A stretch of DNA of 64,000 nucleotides from Thereva unica (Eukaryota > Arthropoda > Insecta > Diptera > Therevidae), in assembly GCA_949987705.1 (NCBI GenBank), contig OX465283.1:136116101-136180100 (forward strand). Direction: 5' to 3'. A program made the position numbers and the translations under genes. Shown here one piece after another: positions 12,823-24,739 of this stretch (within the stretch, counting starts at the first letter, position 1; the number at the start of each line of letters is the position of its first letter). A model generated the notes under the pieces. The model saw nothing but the letters and a program-made list of their open reading frames with translations. It was not told the origin of the DNA and did no database searches.

Positions 12823-13080
12823 GTAATGAGCAAGATTGGTCTTGCACATTTAGCAAAACCAAAGCAAGACCAAGACAAGGCAAGACTAGATTGGTAGATC
12901 AAGATAGCAAGACCAAGACAGGACTGCAAAACTCTCTGCAAGACTTTTTGCAAGACTTTTTGCAAGGCAAGAGCCTTTTGACTTTTGGCACTTAGTGATG
13001 AGCAAAAAGTCTTGCTATCTTGATCTTGCAACCTTGTCTTGGTCTTGCTTTGATCTTGCTAAATGTAAGCTCGTGAATGG
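12823..13080. mobile_element. hairpin MITE built from CAAGAC words
   Basis: Arms near 12853-12887 and 13031-13065 are inverted copies (ACATTTAGCAAAACCAAAGC versus ACATTTAGCAAGATCAAAGC, continuing through AAGACCAAGACAAGG). The whole interior iterates CAAGAC and GTCTTG. Outer limits are approximate and no target duplication was established. Confidence 0.6.
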
Positions 13081-14809
13081 GTATTCTCGTATCTCTTGTA
13101 GCTGCGATGCTCCGTATATTTTGCGAATAGTGCCGCTCATATAATTAGGGGGCACAATTTATGATTATTTTCGTCATAAGGGTACGCGGTGAAAAAAGTG
13201 TGGAGACCACCGCTCTAGGCCATCGGAGCACTACAATAATGTAACAATAGTGCCCGTGTATGCACCAACCGAAGACGCTTTTTACGATGTATAATGTGAG
13301 TTTATCACATATACTCGTATGTATATTAAGAAAAGTGGAGAAATATACCATCTTTTATAGTTTTTCTTAAATTGCGGTACACTCTTTGTAGGACTCTAAC
13401 TTCTTGAAGTTCGCATGTCACTTGGAGCTAATCGGCACACTTTCATTGTCATTTGTAGTTCTTTTAAACATTACCTTGGTTTATTGAAAATAGCACAAAC
13501 CATTATACTAGAGATATATTATGAAGCATTTTCTTATATATGCCTTAAAATATTGATTTTTACACTGTCAAACTTTACTGAATAGTTCTTATGATTAAAA
13601 TACAAACAAATTGCAATCAAATTAACTGCCGAGGGTGGCAACCAGCTCTTTCCTCTATTCATACAATGCCCACAAGCTATGGTCGAATTAATTATTGTTT
13701 GGTGCGTACGCCGGGTGTCAGCCCCAGATCTATTCAAATCGCACCATATAACCTTGGGAAAGTTTGAGTCCTGCCTCCTTCTGAGAACCCTTTATTTGTG
13801 CCCACCCCTTAGATACCTAATAGCGATAAAATGAATCAAATAAGGGTGCACAGGGCGAATGATTCGATATGAATCTGCCTCAGTTTCAACGGCAGATGAT
13901 TTTTTCGAACAACATGGTATCGGCGTGGTATTTCTGTGGGTTGCCACAGAGACCGGAATAGCAAAAGCCTCTGGTCAATGTTGCATCACAGGTTTTGTGC
14001 GCTTCGAAATGTTTCAACTGCACCAATTCCGATTCCATTCCACATCCACTGAATGCGCTGACATGGTCTGCACTATATGGTAAATGTTATTACATACAGG
14101 ATCCTTTATCCGGATGACATTCCTTGCCAACATGGTAGTCATTGTTTTGAGCATGACTCTTAGAATTCGATTTGCAGTCTAGAATACAAAAGGATCACAA
14201 ATGCACCAGACAGGTAGGCACCGTTCTATATGGGCAGGGGAAACTGTAGAAGACATATCAGCAGTTTCTGGTCGTCCTCCGTTGGGCATGCAGAATTGTG
14301 GATTCATTATATCTTGGAAGGCTGTAATAGGATTGCACTTTACAGGATAAAATCACTCGGACACGACTTTATCAGAAACAAATACTTTAGTGTTTGTGCT
14401 GGTCACCAATTTCTATTCTCGTTGCAGCTCCCTCTGTATGTTAGTGGCTGTTGTTTGAATGGAAAGAATTTTTGGGGGAGTCCTAGAGCACATCAAAACC
14501 ATTATCTTGGGGCATTGTTTACATCAACCATATTCAACCACTTATTAGATTCTCGTGAAGCATTTCGTATCCTCACAACAATGGATGGTGATGTGTTATC
14601 TAGAAAGGGTAGTGGTTGTCGATCGTTCACAGATGGAAAATTTCGTTCCCCTTGTAATATTTATTGCCGTAAGCTTTCATCCGCTGCTATTTATTATTAT
14701 TATCACTATTTGCTGGTGTTGTTCTTGTTGGTCAATTACATATTTAGGTTAGTATTGCAGTCGTTTTAAGCTCTTTTATAGTTTTATGTTATAATATTTT
14801 GTTTAATAA
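13081..14809. other. no recognised gene
   Basis: Unassigned sequence. A 179-codon ORF begins at 14230 on the plus strand but has no recognisable domain and ends in a low-complexity Tyr run coded by a TAT microsatellite-like tract. Confidence 0.4.
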
Positions 14810-15465
14810 CACTGTTGTACAACGAATTCTACCTAAGGTCGAGACTAAGCAGAATGGGTTCATTGTATTTAATTATGATATTTCGAAAAAGTTTTATGCA
14901 AATTCATAAAAAAATATCAAAGTTATTAATGTTTAAAGTTTGAAAAGAAAGGAAAAAAATATTGTCCAATTTACTTGGTTTTTGGTATAGGAGTGGTGAA
15001 TAATTAATTAAAACGTTTTACGTTGTCAATATTTTATTATAATAATTAATAATAAAGTTGTTAAAACGAAAATTTGACCAAAAAATGAAAAGAAAAGTTA
15101 TAAATCGGCTCATTAAGCAGAATGTTTGCCTTGCGGTGTTCGAGTCAAAAGTAAAAGTAGATAAGGTTTATACCTGGCCAGGTATAAAAGGGACAAAGTG
15201 ACCTGGGAATGCTAAGGAACGGTATTTCATCGTTCAGACAAATTTTGAAATAATAAACCCGTGAACGAAAAACTAAATAGCAAAGTTTAACAAGTAAATA
15301 AACAATAACAAAAATATAAACACTAGACAATTTTTTGTTAATAACTCTTTAAATTTTATATAGAATTGTTTGAAATTTTGGATTCTGAATCGTCTTGATG
15401 TCCTTTACAAATGCTGTAAAGGGTTTTCTTAGGTAGAATTTAAAAATCGATTCTGTACAACAGTG
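14810..15465. mobile_element. TIR element, CACTGTTGTACA ends, TSD TAA
   Basis: Left terminus CACTGTTGTACAACGAATTC and right terminus (reverse complement) CACTGTTGTACAGAATCGAT, both followed by ATTCTACCTAAG. A direct TAA lies at 14807-14809 and 15466-15468. CACTG ends with a 3-bp duplication would fit a CACTA-type element, but the superfamily is uncertain. The 656-bp interior has no transposase. A TATAAAAG box lies near the centre at 15183. Confidence 0.65.
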
Positions 15466-15982
15466 TAATGGAAATTAATAATCTGAAATTAAATTTATTG
15501 GTTAAAGCAAGAAATCTACTGAAAGCTGACCATTTTGGTAGATTTTCTTCTGTTACTTATACACTATTAAATACATGTGTATGTTATCTTTTCTGTACAG
15601 TAATTTTAAAAGTGAATAAGCATTTCTTTTTGTGAGAAATATAATTAATAAAAATGTGTTCGTTCTGACGGAAAAATTGCATTAGATCATTTATCTATCC
15701 AAAAGATCAGCATCTACAAGGTTATTAAACGAATTTATGTTTGTTTTACCTTTATGTAATTTGAACTAGGTTGCTTTATTATGTATGTATGTATTTTTGT
15801 GCTTTAACGAGATTATGATATAATGTAATTATTAAGGAACAGTTACAGCGATTATTAAGTGAATACTATTATTAAGAGTTAAATATTGATTATTAATAAA
15901 TAGTTGGCAAAAAGCCAAAGCTTGTAGATACACGATGTCTCTTTATAGAACATCTAAATAATCCATAGATGAATTCAAAAAA

Positions 15983-16680
15983 TCGGAGAGTCCGATTTGG
16001 TTGCCCGGGATATCTCTAAAGCTTTTGAATGGGGCACATTTGAAATGTAGTTCTGATGGGCTTGGAAACAAATTTTTCTACACAAGTCGTTTAATTATAC
16101 AGGCGTTATACTGGTTTTAATGCGCCCCATTTTTTATTTTAGTCTGTTAAAAGTCCCAGATTATTACTATGTTTTACAGCGACACAAAGTTCTGCTTGAC
16201 ATACGACATGAGAAGACACCACGGCTACTATTTCATGATTTCTTACTAGACGTCAGAATCTCAAGAAGGTCCATGTTTGCAAATTATTTTCTGGATTTTC
16301 AATTTTTGACTGCAGAATCGTCATTTGTGGCCTTAAAAACCCCCCGATACCGGTTTCCAATATTCAAAATAATAATAATATACATCCTACCGGGTTAACC
16401 GGTTAATAATAGAGTAACAAAGATCCGTTTACGTTTGGTCTGGTATTGGTTAGAGAGATTCACTTATTTCACGAGGATGGGCGCAACTATGGCTCAGCCT
16501 GCTGCTTATAAAATAAACACATACAGCATCCAAAAGTTCAAATACGAGGCTCACTGCCTCCTCCTGATGCACCCTCCAGACTACCCTTAAAATCTATTCT
16601 TCGAGCTAAGCTTTACTACTAGACATTTCATCATGACATGAACGGCATGACACACTGGTAGTATTAAGGGTGACTTAGCG
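15983..16680 (+). pseudogene. LINE-A relic with internal replacement
   Basis: The left part reads GESDLVARDISKAF (15985-16030), matching motif A of the better copy at 23168-24540 (GESGLVALDISKAFDRVWH). The right part (from about 16490) reads TYSIQKFKYEA and then the same 3' UTR words (TCGAGCTAAGCTT, TACTACT, GACATGAACGGCATGAC). The middle, 16030-16480, is unrelated, so the copy is deleted or replaced internally. Confidence 0.65.
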
Positions 16681-16964
16681 CTCAAACCATGGATTTACTG
16701 CAACTACACATACCCTATTTTTGGGCTACAATAAAGGCAAATTTTAGGCCAACCATTCGGAAGAGACTAGAAACAAGATTCGTGAAGCTATTGGTTAAAG
16801 GAGCCCCGAAATGCCATGAAAGGATGATCATCTGTAAAAAAAAACGTCAAATAAAATTGTAAAATTATCTGAATAAAAAGGAACCATCGTGAAATTCTAA
16901 TTTTCTCGTTTTTGTTTAAAAAAATATCTTACACGTACCTTTGCAACACCCTATTTGACACATT

Positions 16965-17421
16965 AGCTGCGTTCCTTTTCTGCTAATTTTTACTATTTTT
17001 TACACTTGCGTACTAGCAACTACACTTGCTCTTATAAACGAGTAGATATCACTTGCAATTACACAATTGAAATCCGCTAGAGGGAAAGCGGCCATTTTGA
17101 GTCTATTGTGAATTATTTTCACTTACGCCATTACCCGCTAGATGGCTTCTATTTGTGTCTAGCTGATTTGCTCATATAAAAACGTCCATAAATAAAATTT
17201 CAGTCGTATAATTATCAAAAATTATTATCTTTCGTTTTACTTTAGAAATTGTCGCATTAATTTCTCCATTGTGTCACAAATTCTTCTTTTAAGAATTTTT
17301 TATTTGTAAAGTTTAAAGTAACGTCAAAAATTTCCAGTGAGATTTTACTCAAATCAGAAAATTTTGCGTTCCTTTTCTGCTCTGCTCACAAGTACTAAAT
17401 AGTAGAAAAGGAACGCAGCTA
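16965..17421. mobile_element. MITE, TIR AGCTGCGTTCCTTTTCT, TSD ATT
   Basis: Termini AGCTGCGTTCCTTTTCT are identical over 17 bp at both ends (inverted), with ATT at 16962-16964 and 17422-17424. Secondary copies of GCGTTCCTTTTCT occur internally near 17367. 457 bp, no coding capacity. Confidence 0.85.
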
Positions 17422-17424
17422 TTA

Positions 17425-19430
17425 GTAACATAGCGATATTAAATAAAGGAGAAAAATTTATATCATAACTCACACATTTGCTGAAAAGTGTCTATCACAC
17501 AGAATGCGTACATACATATATCGACAGTAGCACGTTGATTGAAAATTGTTATTTATTAATAATGGCGGCTTTGCATTATGTTGAAATTCGTTCTTTGTTG
17601 TATTCAATCTCAATGTCAATGTTGCATTGTCAAATGATTGTAGTACTCGTATGTGCAAAAACTCGCTATATGCCATATCAATTAGCACATCACCCCCAAT
17701 TGCGACAGCTTTATCAGCCTTTAAATGACGCGTTTAAAAACTCACAACGTTCCTGTTTCCAAGTAAATAAATCGTTAAAACTTCACATTCAAGATAAAAT
17801 TCCCTTCGTTTTCTTGCCAAAAGTCCTTAGAAAAAGGATCTGCATTTAAATTACAATTTAAACCCCCTTCAATGAAGAACTCATTGAGCAAGAATCTCAC
17901 TGGCAGCCCTCATAATGGCGAAAATCCATTTAAGGAAAATAACGTTTGTCGCTAGCCTTTGTTCATCACTCTCCGAACAAAGGAGGCGGCAACACCAACA
18001 ACATTAGTGGCAACATCGACTTTATAACGAAACTAAAGGCAACTTCCCGCTATAAGGGGTGATGAAGTGCTCCTTGAAACAAAGAACGAAAACAGTGTGT
18101 TGAAGCAGGACGTCAATCATTTTAGTTCACTTCCATATACTTGCTATAGTTGTGCAACTCCACAGGACGAGGCAAGCTGCCCAATTGTAGAAAGGACCTT
18201 TAAGGGAGGGACATTGTTCTCCGCTAACTCATTTACTAAAATGACAAATTCATTGCGCTCGTGTATGAGGGGAGGGCAGGCAAAAAGAATTATCCTCAAA
18301 TTGAGAATGCCCCAGAAAGGTCCTGCCCTCACAGTTGCAGCTCAATTTCATCCTGATCAATGGGGAGGCCTGGATATTATTATTCGACAGTGTTTTTTCT
18401 GTTAATTCAAGGATCACCGATTGCCATTGTTAAATGATTGCCGGTGAATGGTTTGTTTAATTCCTCCTTAACAATTGTGCGCTTTGTTCCCGTCCCTTTT
18501 GTAGGGCGACGTGCATTACTTGTAAACTTGCGCTAAGGACGCGCTTCTGGGTTATTGTTCGTTTAGCGATTTTTATTTCAGATATTTTAATTCATTGTAT
18601 TTCGAACGAACACAAGTTCCCATCTGAGAACAATCGTGCAACAATCGAATGTGTACTTGGCTCACAATGCGATTCCTGTTGGGCGAAATTGCTCAGAAAT
18701 TGAGATTACTAGTTTTTTTTTGCTTTTTTGATCCTTTTTTGATAGAGGAAAGTGAAACCGTTTTTTATTAAGGACTTTCGAATTATCAAACAAAAATTAT
18801 TGTCCGCTCAATGTGATCCCGATAATTTTGGATTTTTTTTTGTGATGTAATTTAAAGTATATTTATTTCCTTTGTTTGTTCATTGGTTTTTTAAACCACA
18901 CACCAAGAAGTGAAATGATTGATTCAATAGGTTTAGACAGTGGAAAAAATATGTTATAGGTGAGTCAGTCATTCATATTAATAAAGGTATAATACATCCA
19001 TTCATTATTTTATTAATCATCAATTTATTAGTGAGCAGCACTAGTATAGTCTGACACTGCTGTGCAAAGTCTGCTTTTTTGACTACCATGAGCAGTCACG
19101 ATGAAGAAGGTTTATTAAAATACATAACTACTGCGGGAAACATTTGTTTTTCCTTAAGATAATGTTTTCTAGAACCACAGACACAAATCGTCGATAGAAT
19201 TGCAGCTGAGTTGCTAAAGAAAGGAAGGCGGATAGCATCTCTTAACCCCCTTTCTTTAATTTTTCGAAAATCTACCACTTAACCACATCTTTGATAGTAA
19301 AATTGTATCATAGTCAAATCTACCATATTCTGGTTAACATGGAAGTAGTCTTCTGAATGTAATCAATTTCTGAGGAGCACATGTAAACACGGGGAAAACG
19401 ATCACGAAAAAACTAGTGTCAAGACATAGA
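17425..19430. other. no recognised gene
   Basis: Two ORFs of 112-123 codons (17478-17849, 18067-18405, plus strand) have no recognisable motif. A short inverted motif occurs near 18416-18456. Nothing else stands out. Confidence 0.4.
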
Positions 19431-19437
19431 AGAAACA

Positions 19438-20160
19438 ATGATAGACAAACAAAGTAAAGAAATGAAGAATCAAGAGTTAAGAAATGAAGAATCAAAACAA
19501 AAGAATGAAATAATGTTAACAGGGAAGCTAGAGGAAATAACAAGGAATCTGGAAATGGAAACTGATCTGAACTCGATAAAAGAAAAAAATACAGAAACAA
19601 ATAACAGTGCATTAGGTACACAAAACCACAGAAGGAGGCACTGTTTTGATGATCAATGCAAGAGAAGCATTGAAACAAAAAACTAAGCAAGACAGGTGTA
19701 CCTAACAAGAATGACCACAGGAAATCGCGAAAAATATGTAGCAGCACGAAGAGACACAAAAAGGTTATTAAGGAAGATAAAAAGTGACTCCTTCAGAAAT
19801 AGAATAAGTGCGATTAAACAAAGCTACAGTAATAAAGACGCTAGGAGTTTCTACAAAGAAGCCAACATGATTAAGAAAGGATACAAGCCCACCTACACCA
19901 TGATAAAAAGAGAAAATGGTACTATAGCTAGTAGTATCCATGACATACTCGAAGTGTGGGAGAAATACTTCAGAGATTTCTTCAAAGAGAACATAAACCT
20001 AACTCAGGGAGAAGCAGACAACCCAGATGACCCAGAAAATGATACTCCAGATCCTACAATAGAAAAATTTGCAAATGCCATCAATCATAAGGCTCCAGGT
20101 GCAGATGGCATACCCACGGAAATCTTAAAAAATGGTGGGAGAAGTTTGAGGGGTGTTGAA
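19438..20160 (+). pseudogene. RTE-like LINE fragment (linker to RT motif 1)
   Basis: Plus-strand frame, interrupted by one stop near 19684, encodes a long charged linker with RKIKSDSFRNRISAIKQSY and YKPTYTMIKRENGTI. It then reaches the start of the RT domain: ANAINHKAPGADGIPTEIL (N.K.PG.DGIP.E.LK). This is RTE-clade-like. The frame loses similarity after LKNGG near 20140, where another LINE begins on the opposite strand. Confidence 0.7.
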
Positions 20161-20339
20161 GAAGCTGGTGATGAGCCCTGCATTTGGACTCTTGGATGTT
20201 GTAGGAGCTGTACTGTTCTGGATGTTGTACTGACTAAAAGAGATTATTCCACAGTCGAGTTGTTCTATTTACAAACAAATCGCTAACTCGTTGAGTGCGC
20301 GAATAGACGGTTTGGTGGGGGAGGTGTGATGAGTGGGCT

Positions 20340-20776
20340 AATCTAGTGTAGCGAGTATAAGATTGCAACTGCACTGGGGTGCTTGTTTGGCTATTTGGAA
20401 AATGTGCTCATTCCATCGCAGGCTAATGTAACGCCTAAGATGTGTAGGGATGGGTGGCCATTAGTTCAACTTCATCCACTGTCACGGATGGAGCGGTTTT
20501 GCACTTATTGGAAATAAGACTGCACTTGGTTTTGGTTGGGTTGAATTCGGTACGATTCTTGCTTCTCCGATCTAGAATGGGTTCAAAGTCTTTATTTATA
20601 GAGTTTAACACTAGCTCGCTTTCGTCAAGACAGGGTACCGTCGTCAGCCAAACTGAGAAGTGGGTTAGAGGGGATTGAGAGCAGGTGATAAAATAGACCC
20701 CTGGGGGACCCCAGAAGAGGTGGGGTAAAATTAAGATTTGACGCCATCCAATACTACTTTGATTGAACGGCCACAT
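20340..20776 (-). pseudogene. LINE-A fragment (RT palm), minus strand
   Basis: Minus frames read GRSIKVVLDGVKS, then SLADDGTL, then SYFQ/LISNKCKTAPSVTVDEVEL. These align in order with LINE-A at 23400-23860 (GRSIKVVLDGVESD, SFADDGTLRYSY, LISNKTCTEPLSISVDNK). It is 5'-truncated inside the RT at 20776 and directly abuts a different LINE (LINE-B). Confidence 0.7.
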
Positions 20777-22030
20777 CGGCAGATAGTGCTTAAGTTGAGT
20801 AACGGTATTCGTATGATTGAAGAATTAAATGGGTCTTCTCAGGGAAAATGATTCAGTGCGAATCGAACGAGCCTATGTTGAACCGATTCAATTATTTCAA
20901 CGTGCGAGGAGTAGTAAGGAGACCAAACCTGGGACGCATATTCAAGTAATGGTCTTACAAGAGTAATGTATAGGTGTTTAGTGATCAAGGTGTTGTTAAA
21001 TTCTATGGAACACCTTGTTATGGAACGCAGGACTTACCTGCCTTTGGAAGAAAAATAGTTGATGTGAGTGAAAAAGTCCAGCTTACTATCAAATCTAATC
21101 CCGAGATCTTTTAAAAAATTAACAAGACCCTCATTAGAAAAAGTGTAGTTGAAAATTACAAGACCACGTCTCCTACTAAAATTAATGATTTCACATTTAC
21201 TAATATTAAGAACCAGGTTGTTGTTAGCACACCAAGAGTAAAAAGTGTCAAGGTTAACTTCCAAAAGTTTGCAATCCTCGATACTCTTAATGTGACGGTA
21301 CAATTTGATGTCATCAGCGTAAATCATTATCCTACAGTGTCTTAGGGAACAATGTCATCAATTGATAGTATAAATAGAAGAGGGCCAAGATGATTTCCTT
21401 GAGGGACACTGGATGTGGCTTCAATGGTTACTGATTTGGATCCACGAAAAAAAGCATGGTAGGTCCGGTCAGCTAAGTAAGACTGGAACCATACTAGAAG
21501 GGCTTGCGGAATGTCTAACATTTTAATTTGAGAATTATAATGGAATGGAAGAGCTTGTCAAATGCGTTACTGAAATCATTGTAAACACAATCAATTTGGC
21601 AACCGGAAACAAAGCCCTCAACACCATGAGAAGTGAGCTCAAGAAGAGTGGTAGTAGTGAATCGAGCTGGAAAAAACCATTTTCGTTTGTTGAGATAACC
21701 TTCTTGCAGATAGGCACGAATAAGTGATCGATTCAACAAGTTTCGGTTTGAGCGACAACTTCGCAACTCGTCTATAATTCGATATTTCGTTCTGGCTACC
21801 ACTTTTGTGAATAGGAATTCTTCCAAAGAGTAGGGAAGAACCCTTTATTCAGGGATTTTAAAAAAGGGGTTTCAGTGTAGATTGGAGAGCCTCCGAACAA
21901 CAGGAGGAATACCGTCGGGGCCTGAAGTGAAGTCGTATGGGAGTCCATCAATATGTTTCACGATATCGTCACTGGAAATTGATAGAAATAAACTATAAGC
22001 CTCTCGGTTAGGAATTATGTGACGAAAATT
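20777..22030 (-). pseudogene. LINE-B: reverse transcriptase relic (Jockey/CR1 group)
   Basis: Read on the minus strand across several frames. SSDDIVKHIDGLPYDFTSGP and DGIPP form RT motif 1. IDCVYNDFSNAFDKLFHSI is motif A. SVPQGNHLGPLLFIL is motif B. MIYADDIKLYRHI is motif C with the YADD catalytic pair intact. Then ANNNLVLNISKCEIINFSRR and HLYITLVRPLLEYASQVWSP follow. Domain order is normal but frameshifts and stops make it non-functional. It has no EN domain in the window and ends abruptly at the LINE-A junction. Confidence 0.75.
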
Positions 22031-22034
22031 ACAT

Positions 22035-23045
22035 ACAAATGAACAAATTTGGAAGAGTTCAATATAATTTTTAAAAAAAATTGTAAATTATGAATTGTAT
22101 TATAAAAATTTTCAAAATTGCATTCATTTTCACTTCATGCGCATTTGTTTGAACAAACACTCAAAAATGCTCCCCTTTTTTATCCATTTTTCCTCCCCGA
22201 AACAAAGCAATAATAACCAGATATTGACATTAAATTATTAAAAAAAAACATTCGCAGATATAAAAAAGTTGCAATAAAAGCCATGGCAGTCACCCTTTTT
22301 ATTTAAATTTTATTGCATGAAGGCGTCATATTCAATTTGGCAAGCAGCCCACCCGTGCCCCAGCGCCCAAAGGTTAAGCATTATCCTGAAGGACTATAGA
22401 AATTGTGTTCCTTTAACAAGGAGCCGAACAACGATTACAGTAATTCCCTGCTTGTGGCCAAGACGTTTAAAAAATTATTTCCTTCATAATTTCGTGACGG
22501 AATGCAAAGTGCTTAAAGGATCATTCATATTGAGTCACCCTTGTTGGCCATTTGTCAGAGGGATGGTTAATGTCCTTTTTTCGGCAGTAGAACGGGAGTG
22601 CGGTGGTGGGGGATGCTTCTTGGACAGTAATCCAAGAAATTGGGGAGGACACGTGTTTGGATAGTACTTCGTAACAGTACGTGTCTGTGTGAGTGGGCTG
22701 GTTGACGAAATGTTGCGCATCTTGTTGAATCGCATTTTGAGATAATAGTTGTGAGTTATGGGAGTTATTGATAAATTAATTGACTTGTAATTGACCAAAT
22801 AGAATTCTTAATTGTTGTTATTAGTGTTCCAGTATTATTAATGATGTGGGATTGCACATGAAAAAATTTTCTGAGAAATGTTAACGTTCAGTGCTCGAAG
22901 GAAATATATTTATGTTGTGTTTGCGCAGAAATTCCATTACATCGATGGTGTAAAATATAGACATTGGCGGTTATTTAATTTGCTAAATACTAAGTAGTAA
23001 GTAAATTGTAAATCTTCTCTCCCCTTTCCCACACCCGTTCAAGGC
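22035..23045. other. no recognised gene
   Basis: AT-rich sequence between LINE-B and the SINE core at 23050. No coding motif or repeat end recognised. Confidence 0.4.
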
Positions 23046-23049
23046 ACTG

Positions 23050-23140
23050 CCGGCGTCAGAGCCAGTGTCGGTCAGCTGACGGGATTCTCCTTGCTTTAGG
23101 AGGCATAACACTCCAGCAAGGCGCATCCCGTTAACCCCGA
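23050..23140 (+). repeat. SINE-core fragment with AGGAGGCATAACACTCC hairpin
   Basis: Contains CACTGCCGGCGTCAGAGCCA, the hairpin at 23081-23129 (CCTTGC pairs with GCAAGG, GGAG with CTCC, loop GCATAACA, outer GGGAT with ATCCC) and CCCCGACGGT. It shares blocks with 103-197 and the hairpin with the SINEs at 1976-2446 and 57496-57913. It lies immediately upstream of the truncated LINE-A. Confidence 0.65.
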
Positions 23141-23167
23141 CGGTGATGACAATGGCACTGCCAAATA

Positions 23168-24540
23168 TTGAATGACAAACAATAGGGCTTTAGATCGAAA
23201 AGATCCACTGGTGACCTCCTTGTTTGCTTAACGGAGCACCTCAGCCGGAGTATACACCGATTTGGTGAATCTGGTCTGGTTGCTCTGGATATCTCCAAGG
23301 CTTTTGACAGAGTATGGCATCCCGCTCTGTTGGCTAAACTCCAAGCTATTGGTATTGACTCTGTTCTGAAGAACTGGATTGAGAGCTTCCTTTCAGGCCG
23401 TTCAATCAAGGTAGTATTGGATGGCGTCGAATCCGACCCCCACCACATCTCCGCAGGTGTTCCCCAGGGCTCAATTCTATCCCCAGTTCTCTTCCTAGTT
23501 TTTATTAATGACCTGCTCTCAGTCCCCTCTAACTCACTCCACAGCTTTGCTGATGACGGTACTCTACGTTACTCCTATGGTTTTGATAATGTAACACAAG
23601 CGCGTGCCAGACCTTGTCTACATCATCGCCAACTGTTGACCAATTCAATCAACAGGGACATCGAACGAATTCTTGAATGGGGCCGCAAGAACCGTGTCGG
23701 ATTCAATGCATCTAAATCGAAGTACTGTCTCATCTCCAATAAAACTTGCACCGAACCGCTTTCTATTTCAGTGGACAACAAGACCGTAACGGCAGAACCC
23801 TCTCTAAACATCCTAGGCGTAACATTAGCTGAAGATCTGCGCTGGAATAACCACATATTCCAAAGTGCTAAACAAGCATCCCAGTGTCTAGGATTCCTCA
23901 AAAGGTGCAAATTTCTCCTTCAGCCGTCTGCCAGGGCTATAATTTACAAGTCCTACATTCGTCCCCGTCTTGAATATAACTCGTATATCTGGGCCGGGGA
24001 CCCAAGAACCATCTTAGCTTGGCTGGACAAGGTGCAAAACTGCGCTCTCAAACTTATTGGTGACAGCGCCATTTGCTCTTCAATTGACTCATTAAGCCAC
24101 CGTAGGAATGTTGCAGCTCTAGCAAAATTTTATCGTTTTTTTCATAATGATTGCTCCACTGAAATAAGTAACCTTATGCCTCCACGGCAACATTTTTCCC
24201 GCAACACAAGACTTGCCCGCTCGGCTCACCCCCTCAGTTTACAGCCCATATCTTCGCGCACACTCCGATCTAGAAATTCGTTTATAACAAGAACCACTCG
24301 TCTGTGGAACAACCTTCCAAAGACGGTATTCCCGAACTCATACAACATCCAAGAGTTCAAACGCAAGGTTCATCGCCACTTTCTGCAACACCCCCTTGAC
24401 TCCCCCTAACCTATTATGTCCTTCTCTCTATCTTTCGAGCTAAGCTTACTACTGGACATTGCACCATGACCTAAACGACATGACGTACTAGTAGTACAAA
24501 GGGTGACACCTGAGCTTAGACTATCACATAAAAAAAAAAA
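23168..24540 (+). pseudogene. LINE-A: 5'-truncated non-LTR retrotransposon with long open RT
   Basis: The best-preserved retroelement in the window. Reading starts at LNDKQ, a single nonsense codon TAG (23183-23185, expected Tyr), then 408 codons to the stop at 24409. Motifs: GFRSKRSTGDLL; ALDISKAFDRVWH (motif A, Asp catalytic); AGVPQGSILSPVLF (motif B); SFADDGTLRYSY (motif C, FADD intact); NASKSKYCLISNK; LNILGVTLAEDLRW; then the C-terminal TTRLWNNLPKTVFPNSYNIQ followed by EFKRKVHRHF, typical of CR1/L2/Rex1-group ends. No RNase H. The 3' UTR ends with A12 and TAAG repeats. Other copies: 15983-16680, 20340-20776 (minus), 51545-51860. Clade assignment is tentative. Confidence 0.85.
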
Positions 24541-24739
24541 AGTAAGTAAGATTATTATTGTGACTATGTTATAGCTGTTTTGGCATGCAATTTAGTTTAA
24601 GCTCCAATCTTTGAGAAGTTCGAAAATGGAAATTGGTTTTGGGGGGGACCAGCACCACTTCTCCGATTCTGATTCTAACATTCCTAGTTTCGGCAGGTGC
24701 ACCCCAATGCCCTTTTCCAGCAGGGTTCCTGAAGCATGT

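Noticed and set aside
14230..14769. 179-codon plus-strand ORF as a gene
   Set aside because: No domain, signal peptide or family resemblance; ends in a low-complexity TAT tract; no promoter or splice context.
15183..15190. TATA box as a host promoter
   Set aside because: It lies in the centre of a TIR element, with no initiator at the proper distance.
17478..17849. 123-codon ORF as a gene
   Set aside because: No motifs; AT-rich codon pattern compatible with chance.
19334..19759. 141-codon Leu/Phe-rich minus ORF resembling a membrane protein
   Set aside because: It is the antisense of the Lys/Glu-rich linker of an RTE-like fragment; A-rich coding strands give Phe/Leu-rich shadows.
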